DNA of 64,000 nt from Glaciihabitans arcticus (lineage in GTDB: Bacteria; Actinomycetota; Actinomycetes; Actinomycetales; Microbacteriaceae). The notes under the pieces were generated by a model. That model did not search any database. It was not told the origin of the DNA and saw nothing but the letters and a program-made list of their open reading frames with translations. Both the position numbers and the translations under genes were made by a program. Positions 55,509-64,000 of the stretch are shown piece by piece. Within the stretch, counting starts at the first letter, position 1; every line of letters starts with the position of its first letter. The stretch lies in contig NZ_SISG01000001.1 in the NCBI RefSeq assembly GCF_004310685.1, positions 496,001-560,000 of the forward strand. The letters are read 5' to 3'.

Positions 55509-56396
55509 ATGACCAGTCTTCTCCGTCGCGTCAAGACGACGATCTCGATTCACGCACACCGTCGGGTGCGTGGACTACTCGAGGGAGAATACTTCTCGGT
55601 ATTCCACGGGCGCAGCCTCGAGTTCGACGACCTGCGGCCGTACGTGGCCGGGGATGAGATCCGCGACATCGACTGGAAGGCGACCGCTCGCCTCGGCTCG
55701 CCGATGATCAAGCGCTTCATCGCCGCCCGCAAGCACACCCTCCTGCTCATCGTCGACACCGGCCGCGCAATGGCCGCCCTCGCCGAGAGCGGGGAGAGCA
55801 AGCGCGACCTGTCCGTGTTGGCCGCGGGCACCCTCGCCTACATGGCGACACGTCACGGCGATCGGGTCGCCCTCGTCGCGGGCGACACCGAGCACACGGT
55901 GTTCGTGAAGCCCGGCTCGACAGAGGCCCATCTCGAGCGGATCCTGCAACGCATCCACTCGTCGACGACCGCGGAGTCCCCGGCGAGCGGTCTCGCCCGC
56001 CAGCTCGAGTACGCGAGCACCGCCTTCCGTCGCCGCATGATCGTGTTCGTGATCTCCGACGACCGCGAGCTCGGCGAGACCGAGGTGCGCCTGCTCAAGC
56101 GCCTGGGCGTGCAGCACGAGGTGCTCTGGCTCACCATCGCCGATGCCGACCTGATGAAGGCCGACTGGGCCGACAAGCGAATGCACGACGTGGAGCACGC
56201 GGCCGCGCTGCCCGGCATCCTGCGCTCCGATCCGAAGTTGCGTGCCGAGTTCGAAGCCAAGGTCGAGGAGCGCACCACGAGCCACTCCGACCTGTTCGAC
56301 GGGCTCGCCATCTCGAGCGGACGCGTCTCGGCCGAGGCGGACGTCGTGAACGGGCTGTTCCGCTTGCTGGAGGTGCACCGTCATGCAAGGCGATGA
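55509..56396 (+). CDS. DUF58 domain protein (second copy)
   Basis: A 295-residue soluble DUF58 protein with the signature GDEIRDIDWKATARLG near residue 55 and a VWA-like C-terminal part (TLLLIVDTGRAMAAL). Unlike the first copy it has no membrane helices. It overlaps the next gene by 14 bases. It is the MoxR partner of this module. Confidence 0.9.
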   Translation: MTSLLRRVKTTISIHAHRRVRGLLEGEYFSVFHGRSLEFDDLRPYVAGDEIRDIDWKATARLGSPMIKRFIAARKHTLLLIVDTGRAMAALAESGESKRDLSVLAAGTLAYMATRHGDRVALVAGDTEHTVFVKPGSTEAHLERILQRIHSSTTAESPASGLARQLEYASTAFRRRMIVFVISDDRELGETEVRLLKRLGVQHEVLWLTIADADLMKADWADKRMHDVEHAAALPGILRSDPKLRAEFEAKVEERTTSHSDLFDGLAISSGRVSAEADVVNGLFRLLEVHRHARR

Positions 56397-56856
56397 GGTC
56401 TTCTACCCGCCCGTGCAGTACTCGCCGCTGTGGCTGCTGCTCGGCATCGGCATCTTCCTTCTGATCGCGGTCGGCTACTTCCTGATCTGGTTCCTGACCC
56501 GCAAGAAGCCCGAACCGATCGAGCCGTCCGCTGTTCAGCACGTTCCGCAGTTGACCGTGACGGTGCGCCAGCGCTTCCTCGGATTCATCGACGGAGTCGG
56601 TGCCCGGCACGCTGCGGGAGAGACGAGCTACGTCGACGCGCACCACGAACTGTCCATCATCGTGCGCTCCTTCGCGCTCGAGGCGCGCGGTGTGCGCGCG
56701 CCCTACATGAACCTCGACGAGCTGAAGGCGACGCGGCACAAGCCCCTCGCCGACACGATCGAGGACTTCTACCCGGGCGCGTTCTCGGGTCTCGAGGGTG
56801 AGCCCGTTGCGGCGGCCGTCGAGCGAGCGAAGACGCTGGTGTCCGAATGGAAGTGA
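56383..56856 (+). CDS. Small membrane protein of the Bat-like module (DUF4381-like)
   Basis: A 157-residue protein with one N-terminal membrane helix (about residues 17-39) and a soluble C-terminal part rich in charged residues. Such a gene regularly lies between DUF58 and VWA genes in MoxR clusters. It overlaps both neighbours (14 and 10 bases), supporting co-translation. No enzymatic motif is visible. Confidence 0.75.
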   Translation: MQGDEVFYPPVQYSPLWLLLGIGIFLLIAVGYFLIWFLTRKKPEPIEPSAVQHVPQLTVTVRQRFLGFIDGVGARHAAGETSYVDAHHELSIIVRSFALEARGVRAPYMNLDELKATRHKPLADTIEDFYPGAFSGLEGEPVAAAVERAKTLVSEWK

Positions 56857-57833
56857 TTTTCTGGTGGATGCCGCTGCTCTGGCTTCTCGTCATCGCCGGA
56901 GTCGTGGCGGTGCTGCTCTGGCTGCGCAGGAAGCGCGCGGGCGCGGACTCCTCGAGCCTGCCGATCGCGAACAGCGAGCGACTCACCAGCCTCCCCGGCT
57001 ATGCGCGGGCGCTGCGCCGCTACCGTGCGCTGCTCGCCGGGGTCTGCGCGTCGATCGTCATCCTGCTGCTCGTCGGCATCGGCCTGACGATGCGCTTCGC
57101 CTCGGTCGATGTGCGCCAGCCCGAGCTCAAGAGCCGGGACATCGTGCTCTGTCTCGACGTCTCCGGGTCGATGATCGACTACGACAGCGAGGTGGTCGAC
57201 GTGTTCAGCGACCTCGCCGACGAGTTCGAGGGTGAGCGCATCAGCCTCGTCATCTTCAACGCGTCGGCCGTTACGTACTTTCCGCTCACGAGCGATTACG
57301 ACTACATCCAGCGCCAGTTCGCCAAGCTGCAGGAGGAGTTCGTCTCGCCCGACCAGTCCTATTACGAGGGCACTCTGATCGGTGACGGTTCCTCCCTCGT
57401 CGGCGACGGCCTGGCCTCCTGCGCCACCAAGTTCGATGCTCCGGATGACCCGCGCTCGCGCTCCGTCATCCTCGTCACCGACAACCTCATCGCCGGGGAG
57501 CAGATCTTCACCCTGCCGGAGGCCGGGCAGCTCGCCGCGGACCGGAACGTGCGCGTCTACGGCATCAACCCGGGCGACTCGAGCGCCAAGTCGTACCTCG
57601 ACGAGCTGGCGACGGAGTTCAAGCAGGTGGTCGAGGCGACCGGCGGGGGATACTTCGCGCTCGAGGACCCGGAGAACATCCCGGCCATCGTCGACGCGAT
57701 CACCGCGGAGCAGGCGGCGCTCATGAAGGGTCCCGTGCAGCTCGTGCGCACCGACGAGCCCGGCTTCTTCGTACTCCTCGCGTTCCTCGGCGTCGCGGGG
57801 CTGTTCGTTCTCGCCTGGAGGCTGCGCCGATGA
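56847..57833 (+). CDS. VWA domain membrane protein (BatA-like)
   Basis: A 328-residue protein with two N-terminal membrane helices (about residues 8-26 and 62-82), a von Willebrand factor A domain and a C-terminal membrane helix (about 303-325). The metal-ion-dependent adhesion site is DVSGS (Asp104, Ser106, Ser108). In Bat systems VWA proteins span the membrane and are thought to assemble with MoxR and TPR partners. It overlaps the next VWA gene by four bases. Confidence 0.87.
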   Translation: MEVIFWWMPLLWLLVIAGVVAVLLWLRRKRAGADSSSLPIANSERLTSLPGYARALRRYRALLAGVCASIVILLLVGIGLTMRFASVDVRQPELKSRDIVLCLDVSGSMIDYDSEVVDVFSDLADEFEGERISLVIFNASAVTYFPLTSDYDYIQRQFAKLQEEFVSPDQSYYEGTLIGDGSSLVGDGLASCATKFDAPDDPRSRSVILVTDNLIAGEQIFTLPEAGQLAADRNVRVYGINPGDSSAKSYLDELATEFKQVVEATGGGYFALEDPENIPAIVDAITAEQAALMKGPVQLVRTDEPGFFVLLAFLGVAGLFVLAWRLRR

Positions 57834-58846
57834 TCCTCCAGCCCGTACTTCCCGGTGTGCTGCTCGTGCTGTTCGCCGTCATCCTCATCGGCTTCGCGCT
57901 CTGGCAGCTGATCGTCGCGCGCGGCCGTAGCGCGAAGCTGTCGTGGGGACTGCGCATCGTGCTCGTGCTGCTGCTCGTCGTCATCGCCGCGCGACCCGTC
58001 ATCCCGGCCACCCAGAGCGGCCCGAGCGCCTCGGGCGGGCTCGAGGTCTACTTCGTCGTCGACACCACGAGCAGCGTGTCGGCCGAGGACTGGGACGGCG
58101 GCCAGCCGCGCCTCGTCGGGGTTAAGTCTGACATCGCCGCCATCGCAGAGACCCTGGCCGGTGCGCAGTTCTCCCTCGTCACCTTCGACGCGGCCGCCGT
58201 GCAGCGGGTGCCGCTCACGACGGACGCCACGGCGATCGCGGGCGCCGCGTCCGTGATCACCCCCGAGGTCTCCTATTACTCACGCGGCAGCACGATCGAC
58301 GAGGCGGTGCCCCTGCTCGAGCAGCTGCTCGGCGAGGCGAGTGAGGAGAACCCGGGCCAGCAGCGCGTGCTGTTCTACCTCGGCGACGGCGAGCAGACCA
58401 CGGCGACCCAGCCCGGCTCATTCGAGACCCTGCTGCCCTTCCTCAGCGGGGGAGCGGTGCTCGGCTACGGCACCGAGCAGGGCGCGCCCATGCTCGAGTT
58501 CGACGGCTACGCCGACGACGACTCCGAGGTCGCCTACCTGCAGGACTACTCCGTGACACCGCCGGTAGAGGCGATCTCGCGCATCGACGAAGCGGCGCTC
58601 GGCACCATTGCGAGCCAGCTGGGACTGAGCTACCTGCATCGCACAGCAGGCGCGAGCGTCGACGAGGCCCTCGCCGGCATCGACGTGGGAGAGCTGACCG
58701 TCGCCGATGGCGAGCCCGGCAGCCCCGTCGAGCTGTACTGGATTTTCGCTATCCCGTTCGGCCTGATCGCCCTGTTCGAGGCCGCGCGTATCGCCTCGGC
58801 CGTCATCGAGTTGCGCTCCCCGCGCAGGAAGCGGGCCACGTCGTGA
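57830..58846 (+). CDS. VWA-like membrane protein (BatB-like) with variant MIDAS
   Basis: A 338-residue protein with two N-terminal membrane helices (about residues 7-27 and 38-55), a VWA-like domain and a C-terminal membrane helix (about 302-325). The MIDAS motif is DTTSS (Asp78, Thr80, Ser82), a conservative change of the canonical DxSxS. The start overlaps the preceding VWA gene and its end overlaps the TPR gene (GTGA). Confidence 0.84.
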   Translation: MILQPVLPGVLLVLFAVILIGFALWQLIVARGRSAKLSWGLRIVLVLLLVVIAARPVIPATQSGPSASGGLEVYFVVDTTSSVSAEDWDGGQPRLVGVKSDIAAIAETLAGAQFSLVTFDAAAVQRVPLTTDATAIAGAASVITPEVSYYSRGSTIDEAVPLLEQLLGEASEENPGQQRVLFYLGDGEQTTATQPGSFETLLPFLSGGAVLGYGTEQGAPMLEFDGYADDDSEVAYLQDYSVTPPVEAISRIDEAALGTIASQLGLSYLHRTAGASVDEALAGIDVGELTVADGEPGSPVELYWIFAIPFGLIALFEAARIASAVIELRSPRRKRATS

Positions 58847-59517
58847 AGAAGAGACTCGCATGGTACCTCTGGACGATCCCGCTCGTGCTCGTCCTCCTCG
58901 TCATCGCGTTCAAGCTCATCGGTCTCTCGGTGACGACCCAGTCCGCGATCTCCGCCTACAACCGCGGCGCCTTCGAGACGAGCGCGCAGTACTCCGAGTC
59001 GCTCCTCGACACGAACATCATCGAACCGTGGATCCCCTATTTCAATCGAGGGGATGCGTACGCCGCCGCCGAGTTCTACGTCGAATCCATCGATGACTTC
59101 GAGAAGGCCCTCGAGCTCGCCCCCGAGGCGAAGAAGTGCGACGTGCGGGTCAATCTCGCCCTCAGCTGGGAGACCCTCGGCGACATCTACGCGGAGGGCG
59201 GCTTCTTCCAGGGCGCCGTGCTGCTCTACGAGACGGCCGAGGCGGTGATCGCCGAGGGCGGCGAGGACTGCACGCCCCCGCAGCAGTCGAGTGACGACCT
59301 GGATGCCGCGGGCGACCGCGTCGAGGAGAAGCGAGAAGACGCCGAAGCGCGTCGGGACGCCCAGAACGAAGGTCAGGAAGGCGAGGGGTCGACCGACGAC
59401 AAACTCGACGAACTCGGCGACCAAGAAGACCAGGGCGCCCAGGAGAAAGCCGACGGCGAAGCCCGGGATCGCGGCGAGGGTGAAGGGGGAAGCGGCTACA
59501 CCGATAAGCCCTGGTAG
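58843..59517 (+). CDS. TPR-like membrane protein with charged low-complexity tail (BatC-like)
   Basis: A 224-residue protein with a membrane helix (about residues 6-26), a TPR-like helical region (YFNRGDAYAAAEFYVESIDDFEKALELAPEA... in part, about 60-140) and a highly charged Glu/Asp/Gly-rich tail. The tetratricopeptide signature and its position after two VWA genes match BatC/BatE proteins. GTG start overlaps the VWA stop. Nothing else is encoded before nusA (92-base gap). Confidence 0.78.
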   Translation: MKKRLAWYLWTIPLVLVLLVIAFKLIGLSVTTQSAISAYNRGAFETSAQYSESLLDTNIIEPWIPYFNRGDAYAAAEFYVESIDDFEKALELAPEAKKCDVRVNLALSWETLGDIYAEGGFFQGAVLLYETAEAVIAEGGEDCTPPQQSSDDLDAAGDRVEEKREDAEARRDAQNEGQEGEGSTDDKLDELGDQEDQGAQEKADGEARDRGEGEGGSGYTDKPW

Positions 59518-59554
59518 CTGGTAGTCAGCCCCCGCGCGCTCGGGTACCGTAGAG

Positions 59555-59568
59555 GGTGGCGGACCACC
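59555..59568 (+). repeat. Small hairpin upstream of nusA
   Basis: GGTGG-CGGA-CCACC (59555-59568) is a five-base-pair stem with a four-base loop, 41 bases before the nusA GTG. The 59518-59609 gap also contains TTTTAATAG followed by the ribosome binding site GGAGG. Confidence 0.4.
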
Positions 59569-59609
59569 GGTTGTGGCGCCATCGGACATTTTAATAGTGG
59601 AGGCCCTCA

Positions 59610-60617
59610 GTGGACATCGATCTGAGCGTGCTGCGACTCATGGAACGCGAGCGGGAGATCCCGTTCGAAGAGCTCGTACACATCATCGAGCAGGCCATCC
59701 TCACCGCGTATCTCAAGCATTCCGGTGAAGGCGAAGGCAAGGAGACAGACGTGCTGCCCTCGGAGGCTCGCGTACATCTGGACCGCAAGACCGGTCACGT
59801 GAGTGTGTTCGTCGCCGAGCGCGACGAAGACGGAACAGTCATCGGCGAATCTGAGGACTCCCCGAGCGACTTCGGCCGCATCGCCGCCTTCGCGGCCAAG
59901 CAGGTCATCAACCAGCGCCTACGCGACCTCGCCGACGACGCGGTCATGGGCGAGTTCAAGGCGCGCGAAGGCGACATCGTCGCCGGTGTGATCCAGCAGG
60001 GTCCCAACCCGCGCATGATCCAGGTCGACCTCGGCACCATCGAGGCGGTGCTTCCTCCCGAGGAGCAGGTTCCCGGCGAGAACTACTCGCACGGCACACG
60101 CATCCGGGTCTACGTCACGAGCGTGTCGAAGGGACTCAAGGGTCCGCAGATCACCGTGAGCCGCACTCACCCCGCACTCGTGCGCAAGCTCTTCGCCCTC
60201 GAGGTGCCCGAGATTGCCTCCGGGCTCGTCGAGATCACGTCGCTCGCCCGCGAGGCCGGTCACCGCACCAAGATGGCCGTCCGCGCAACCGAGGCCGGCA
60301 TCAACGCCAAGGGCGCCTGCATCGGCGAGCTCGGCCAGCGCGTGCGCGCGGTCTCCGCCGAGCTCAACAACGAGAAGATCGACATCGTCGACTACTCGGA
60401 GGACCTCGCGACCTTCGTCGGCAACGCGCTCTCGCCCGCCAAGGTGACGAGCTCCTTTGTCATCGACGCGGCGACGAAAGCAGTTCGGGCCCTTGTGCCG
60501 GACTACCAGCTCTCTCTCGCGATCGGCAAGGAGGGCCAGAACGCCCGTCTCGCCGCGAAGCTGACGGGTGCACGAATCGATATCCAGCCCGACTCGATTC
60601 TTGAGGACGACGCGTAA
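59610..60617 (+). CDS. nusA: Transcription termination/antitermination factor NusA
   Basis: A 335-residue RNA-polymerase-binding elongation factor, the short actinobacterial form without the acidic repeats of E. coli NusA. The N-terminal RNAP-binding domain is followed by an S1 domain (about residues 110-185) and two KH domains (about 200-330), with GACIGELGQRVRAV and SLAIGKEGQNARLAAKLTG as KH cores. GTG start with GGAGG upstream. In many actinobacteria rimP precedes nusA; it is absent here and the Bat-like genes lie in its place. Confidence 0.96.
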   Translation: MDIDLSVLRLMEREREIPFEELVHIIEQAILTAYLKHSGEGEGKETDVLPSEARVHLDRKTGHVSVFVAERDEDGTVIGESEDSPSDFGRIAAFAAKQVINQRLRDLADDAVMGEFKAREGDIVAGVIQQGPNPRMIQVDLGTIEAVLPPEEQVPGENYSHGTRIRVYVTSVSKGLKGPQITVSRTHPALVRKLFALEVPEIASGLVEITSLAREAGHRTKMAVRATEAGINAKGACIGELGQRVRAVSAELNNEKIDIVDYSEDLATFVGNALSPAKVTSSFVIDAATKAVRALVPDYQLSLAIGKEGQNARLAAKLTGARIDIQPDSILEDDA

Positions 60618-60704
60618 CGAGCGCTGTTGCATCCACGACTCAGAAAAGCACCACGGCTTGGCGTTTACCGAACCACGGCACCCGAGTAGGGGGAAAGGGG
60701 TAGT

Positions 60705-60983
60705 ATGGATCCCGTTAGAACCTGCCTTGGCTGCCGTGCGCGCGCAGAACGATCCGCTTTGCTGCGAGTCGTGGCGCGTAATGGTGTCGTCGTCCCGGAT
60801 CCGTCCGCGACCATGACCGGCCGAGGTGCGTGGGTTCATCCCACCACCGAATGCGTCGAAGCTTCGATCAAAAGACGCGCCTTTGTGCGTGCACTGCGAT
60901 CGGACGTCGCGCTTTCGCCAGAGCAGCTACTGACCACGGTAGGCACACCAACCGGTGGTGCCCAGAACGAACAGGCTGATTGA
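60705..60983 (+). CDS. ylxR: YlxR family RNA-binding protein
   Basis: A 92-residue basic protein of the YlxR (DUF448) family, with the N-terminal motif RTCLGCRARAERSALLR and GRGAWVHPTTEC. It is nearly always located between nusA and infB. RBS GGGGAAAGGGG precedes the ATG. Family members bind RNA and, in some bacteria, RNase P. Confidence 0.94.
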   Translation: MDPVRTCLGCRARAERSALLRVVARNGVVVPDPSATMTGRGAWVHPTTECVEASIKRRAFVRALRSDVALSPEQLLTTVGTPTGGAQNEQAD

Positions 60984-61031
60984 CCTATGGACAACTAATG
61001 AGCGGCTCGAAATGAGTTCCGTCCAGTAATC

Positions 61032-61070
61032 GCCTGCCCCGCTGCGCTTCTCCAAGCGCTGGGTGCAGGC
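61032..61070 (+). promoter_or_regulatory. Hairpin in the infB leader
   Basis: GCCTGC/GCAGGC (6 bp), CCC/GGG (3 bp) and GCGCTT/AAGCGC (6 bp) with a four-base CTCC loop stack into a single interrupted stem ending five bases before the AGGAG ribosome binding site of infB. No T run follows, so it is more likely a translational or RNA-processing element than a terminator. Confidence 0.6.
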
Positions 61071-61086
61071 CCAGACAGGAGTATTT

Positions 61087-63843
61087 GTGGCTAATCCACG
61101 CGTGCACGAGATCGCAGCAGAACTCGGCATTGAAAGCAAGGTTGTTCTCGAACAACTCAAGAATATGGGCGAGTTCGTCAAGGGACCGTCCTCCAGCATC
61201 GCACCGCCCGTCGCCCGCAAGGTGAAGGCAGCGCTCGAGGCCGAAGGCATCAAGCCCCCGGCCGAACCCGTCGCCAAGGCGCCCGCAAAGGCACCCGCGC
61301 GTCCGGCGCCCGCCCCGGCCCCCGCAGCACCCGCCGCGCCGGTCGCCGAGGTAGAGCACGACGCACCCGTATCCGACGTGCCGGTGCAGGCAGCCCCGCT
61401 GTCCGTCGCCGAGCGCCAGGCCCAGGCCGAGGCTGCAGCAGCAGCCCCAGCAGCCCCCGCAGCTCCGGCCGCCGAGACTCCGGATGCAGCAGCAAGCCCG
61501 TCCGGCATCCCGCGCCCCGGCGCTCCCCGCCCGGGCAACAACCCGTTCGCGAGCAACCAGGGAATGCAGCGCCCCGGCGCCGCACGCCCCGGCAACAACC
61601 CGTTCTCGAGCAACCAGGGCATGCCCCGTCCCGGCGGAGCAGCCGGCGCCTCGAACATCCCGCGTCCCGGCGCACCCCGCCCGGGTGCTCCGCGTCCCGG
61701 TGGACCCGGCCAGGCGCCTCGCCCGCCGGCCTTCGGCCAGCGTCCCGGTGGAGCCGGCGGCGGTTTCCGTCCCGGTGGCGCAGGAGCGCGTCCGGGTGGA
61801 GCCGGTGGCGGATTCCGTCCCGGTGGAGCACCGGCCGGTGCACCCGGATCCAACTTCGGACCCAACCGCCCCGCAGGCGGCGGCGGTCGCGGTCGTGGAC
61901 CCGGCGGTGGAACCGCTGGAGCCTTCGGTCGCGGTGGCGGCAAGAGTAAGGCCCGCAAGTCGAAGCGTACGAAGCGCGCCGAGTTCGAACTCCGCGAAGC
62001 CCCGTCGCTCGGTGGTGTCAGTGTTCCCCGTGGTGACGGCACGACGGTCATCCGTCTCCGTCGCGGCGCATCGATCACCGACTTCGCCGACAAGATCGAC
62101 ACGAGTCCCGGAAACCTCGTCACCGTCCTGTTCCACCTGGGGCAGATGGCGACGGCGACCGAGTCCCTCGATGAGGCGACCTTCGACATCCTCGGTGAGG
62201 AGCTGGGCTTCAAGATCCAGATGGTCTCCCCGGAGGACGAGGACCGCGAGCTGCTGAGCGGCTTCGACATCGACCTCGACCAGGAGCTCGAAGACGAAGA
62301 CGACGAGGACCTCGAAGTCCGTCCCCCCGTCGTCACGGTCATGGGTCACGTCGACCACGGAAAGACGCGTCTCCTCGACGCGATCCGCAACGCCAACGTC
62401 GTTGCCTCCGAAGCCGGCGGAATCACGCAGCACATCGGTGCCTACCAGGTCGTCACGGAGCACGAGGGAATCGAACGCGCCATCACCTTCATCGACACAC
62501 CGGGCCACGAGGCGTTCACCGCCATGCGTGCCCGTGGTGCGCAGGTCACCGACATCGCGATCCTCGTGGTCGCGGCGGACGACGGCATCATGCCGCAGAC
62601 CGTTGAGGCGCTCAACCACGCCCAGGCCGCCGGTGTACCGATCGTCGTCGCCGTGAACAAGATCGATAAGGACGGCGCCAACCCCGCAAAGGTTCGCCAG
62701 CAGCTCACCGAATTCGGTCTCGTCGCGGAAGAGTACGGCGGAGACACGATGTTCATGGACGTCTCGGCGCTCAACAACATCGGTATCCGCGAACTGCTCG
62801 ACGCTGTGCTGCTCACCGCAGACGCCGGACTCGACATGCGCGCCAACCCGAACAAGGACGCCCGCGGTGTCGCCATCGAGGCGAAGCTCGATAAGGGTCG
62901 CGGTGCCGTTGCTACGGTGCTCATCCAGTCGGGAACGCTCGAGGTCGGAGACCCGATCGTCGCCGGAACGGCCTACGGCCGCGTTCGCGCGATGTTCGAC
63001 GAGAACGGCAACGTTGTGGAGTTCGCAACGCCCGCCCGCCCCGTGTCGGTGCTCGGACTCACGTCCGTGCCGCGCGCCGGTGACACGTTCCTCGTCACCG
63101 ACGACGACCGCACCGCTCGCCAGATCGCCGAGAAGCGCGAAGCCGTGGAGCGCAACGCTCTCCTCGCTCGCAGCCGCAAGCGCATCAGCCTCGAGGACTT
63201 CACCAAGGCCCTCGAAGACGGCAAGGTCGAATCGCTCAACCTCATCATCAAGGGTGACGTCTCCGGTGCCGTTGAGGCACTCGAAGAGTCGCTGCTCAAG
63301 ATCGATGTCGACGACTCGGTTCAGCTGCGCATCATCCACCGCGGTGTCGGTGCTGTCACAGAGAGCGACGTCAACCTCGCGACCGTCGACAACGCCATCA
63401 TCATCGGCTTCAACGTTCGCCCCGACCCGAAGGCACGCGACCGTGCCCAGCGCGAGGGTGTCGACGTGCGGTTCTACTCGGTCATCTACGCGGCCCTCGA
63501 GGACGTGGAGAACGCCCTCAAGGGAATGCTCAAGCCCGAGTACGAAGAGGTTCAGAGCGGTGTTGCGGAGATCCGCGAGATCTTCCGCTCCTCCAAGTTC
63601 GGAAACGTCGCCGGTGTCATCGTGCGCAGTGGAATCATCACGCGCAACGCGAAGGCCCGCGTCATCCGCGACGGCGTGGTCGTCGGCGATAACCTCGCCA
63701 TCGAGTCGCTCCGCCGGTTCAAGGATGACGTCACCGAGGTGCGAACGGACTTCGAAGCCGGTATCGGCCTCGGCAAGTTCAACGACATCGAGATCGGTGA
63801 CGAGATCGAGACGATCGAGATGAAAGAGAAGCCGCGGGTTTAA
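61087..63843 (+). CDS. infB: Translation initiation factor IF-2
   Basis: A 918-residue GTPase that delivers initiator tRNA to the ribosome. An N-terminal IF2_N domain (about residues 1-55, [20 protein letters not shown]) is followed by a long Pro/Gly/Ala/Arg-rich linker (about 58-310), a second IF2_N-like domain, the G domain with GHVDHGKT at 420-427, DTPGH and NKID, and the C-terminal domains. The GTG at 61087 has AGGAG six bases upstream and gives the family N-terminus. The linker holds two 57-base tandem copies (61528-61641). Confidence 0.96.
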   Translation: MANPRVHEIAAELGIESKVVLEQLKNMGEFVKGPSSSIAPPVARKVKAALEAEGIKPPAEPVAKAPAKAPARPAPAPAPAAPAAPVAEVEHDAPVSDVPVQAAPLSVAERQAQAEAAAAAPAAPAAPAAETPDAAASPSGIPRPGAPRPGNNPFASNQGMQRPGAARPGNNPFSSNQGMPRPGGAAGASNIPRPGAPRPGAPRPGGPGQAPRPPAFGQRPGGAGGGFRPGGAGARPGGAGGGFRPGGAPAGAPGSNFGPNRPAGGGGRGRGPGGGTAGAFGRGGGKSKARKSKRTKRAEFELREAPSLGGVSVPRGDGTTVIRLRRGASITDFADKIDTSPGNLVTVLFHLGQMATATESLDEATFDILGEELGFKIQMVSPEDEDRELLSGFDIDLDQELEDEDDEDLEVRPPVVTVMGHVDHGKTRLLDAIRNANVVASEAGGITQHIGAYQVVTEHEGIERAITFIDTPGHEAFTAMRARGAQVTDIAILVVAADDGIMPQTVEALNHAQAAGVPIVVAVNKIDKDGANPAKVRQQLTEFGLVAEEYGGDTMFMDVSALNNIGIRELLDAVLLTADAGLDMRANPNKDARGVAIEAKLDKGRGAVATVLIQSGTLEVGDPIVAGTAYGRVRAMFDENGNVVEFATPARPVSVLGLTSVPRAGDTFLVTDDDRTARQIAEKREAVERNALLARSRKRISLEDFTKALEDGKVESLNLIIKGDVSGAVEALEESLLKIDVDDSVQLRIIHRGVGAVTESDVNLATVDNAIIIGFNVRPDPKARDRAQREGVDVRFYSVIYAALEDVENALKGMLKPEYEEVQSGVAEIREIFRSSKFGNVAGVIVRSGIITRNAKARVIRDGVVVGDNLAIESLRRFKDDVTEVRTDFEAGIGLGKFNDIEIGDEIETIEMKEKPRV
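61528..61641 (+). repeat. Two 57-bp tandem repeats in the infB linker
   Basis: Two 19-residue units beginning RPGNNPF and containing SNQGM are encoded at 61528-61584 and 61585-61641. Such Pro/Gly-rich repeats are variable in length among actinobacterial IF-2 proteins. Confidence 0.8.
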
Positions 63844-63855
63844 TCCCAGGGTGTC

Positions 63856-63929
63856 GGCTGGCGCTGGCATCGGGCACGCAGAACGGGACCCCTACCCCGA
63901 GTCTGCTTAGCCCGATACCGGCGCCAGCC
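63856..63929 (+). terminator. Extended hairpin downstream of infB
   Basis: A 20-base stem (63856-63875 with 63910-63929; 18 Watson-Crick pairs, one G-U pair and one mismatch) encloses a second stem GCAGA/TCTGC (63878-63882 with 63902-63906). It begins 12 bases after the infB stop and is followed by TCCTTTCGCTT, a terminator-like tail. Confidence 0.7.
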
Positions 63930-64000
63930 TCCTTTCGCTTAACGCGTGTAGTTTCATCCCATCGTCATAGAAGAAGAAGCAAGAGAGAAGAGAGAGACAT
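63930..64000 (+). promoter_or_regulatory. Candidate promoter and purine-rich leader of the next gene
   Basis: After the infB hairpin lies TAGTTT (63949-63954), a possible -10, and then a purine-rich tract (63967-63997) ending in GACAT at the window edge, which could be the ribosome binding region and start of the next gene (often rbfA after infB). The gene itself is not in the window. Confidence 0.35.

Noticed and set aside
60985-63870. A 961-codon minus-strand open frame
   Set aside because: It is the antisense shadow of infB, with repetitive acidic and Gly/Thr-rich sequence; no family motif.

Overview
This 64 kb window looks like chromosomal DNA of a high-GC actinobacterium, most likely order Micrococcales, family Microbacteriaceae. 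The reasons are the gene order wecA-like / small membrane protein / atpBEFHAGDC, the linkage dxr / site-2 protease / ispG / proS ... nusA / ylxR / infB, the GC-rich codon use, the frequent GTG starts, and many genes that begin 6-7 bases after a TANNNT hexamer (leaderless transcription). The window is almost completely coding. I saw no rRNA, tRNA, CRISPR array, insertion sequence or prophage, and no gene-free stretch longer than 300 bases; the longest gap is 52474-52735.

Layout. 2-8132: the end of a WecA-type GlcNAc-1-phosphate transferase, a small membrane protein, and the complete F1Fo ATP synthase operon. 8137-13644: housekeeping and stress genes (P-loop kinase, YaaA, membrane protein, Tag and Ogt DNA-alkylation repair, aldo/keto reductase, TspO, YceI). 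13743-15977: two tandem paralogous membrane proteins with an HExxH motif. 15996-20808: an amine or putrescine catabolic locus (FAD amine oxidase-like, class III aminotransferase, Lrp/AsnC regulator, divergent aminobutyraldehyde-type dehydrogenase). 20903-37936: a large same-strand cluster of FHA protein, PP2C phosphatase, transmembrane Ser/Thr kinase, a 1963-residue multi-domain surface protein, MoxR ATPase, DUF58 protein, a transglutaminase-like membrane protein that has lost its catalytic Cys and His, a zinc-ribbon/FHA protein and an EccC/FtsK-like double ATPase. 37933-46646: alanine dehydrogenase, a PotDABC-type polyamine ABC importer coupled to an aminotransferase, a 4-aminobutyrate aminotransferase and an OsmC protein. 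46689-54499: DUF2330 protein, FKBP lipoprotein, dxr, site-2 protease, ispG, proS. 54496-59517: a second MoxR/DUF58 module with two VWA proteins and a TPR protein (Bat-like). 59610-64000: nusA, ylxR, infB and the start of whatever follows.

How it fits together. The polyamine importer, aminotransferases and aldehyde dehydrogenases could together take up putrescine-like amines and convert them through 4-aminobutyrate to succinate semialdehyde, with alanine dehydrogenase recycling alanine/pyruvate. The 20903-37936 cluster combines phospho-signalling (kinase, phosphatase, two FHA readers), chaperone-like assembly factors (MoxR/DUF58/TgpA-like), a secretion-type motor and a giant extracellular protein. 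I know of no assigned function for that combination, and it is the best candidate for an undescribed system here. The tandem HExxH proteins are the second candidate.

All functional calls are by eye from motifs and context; no database search was run.
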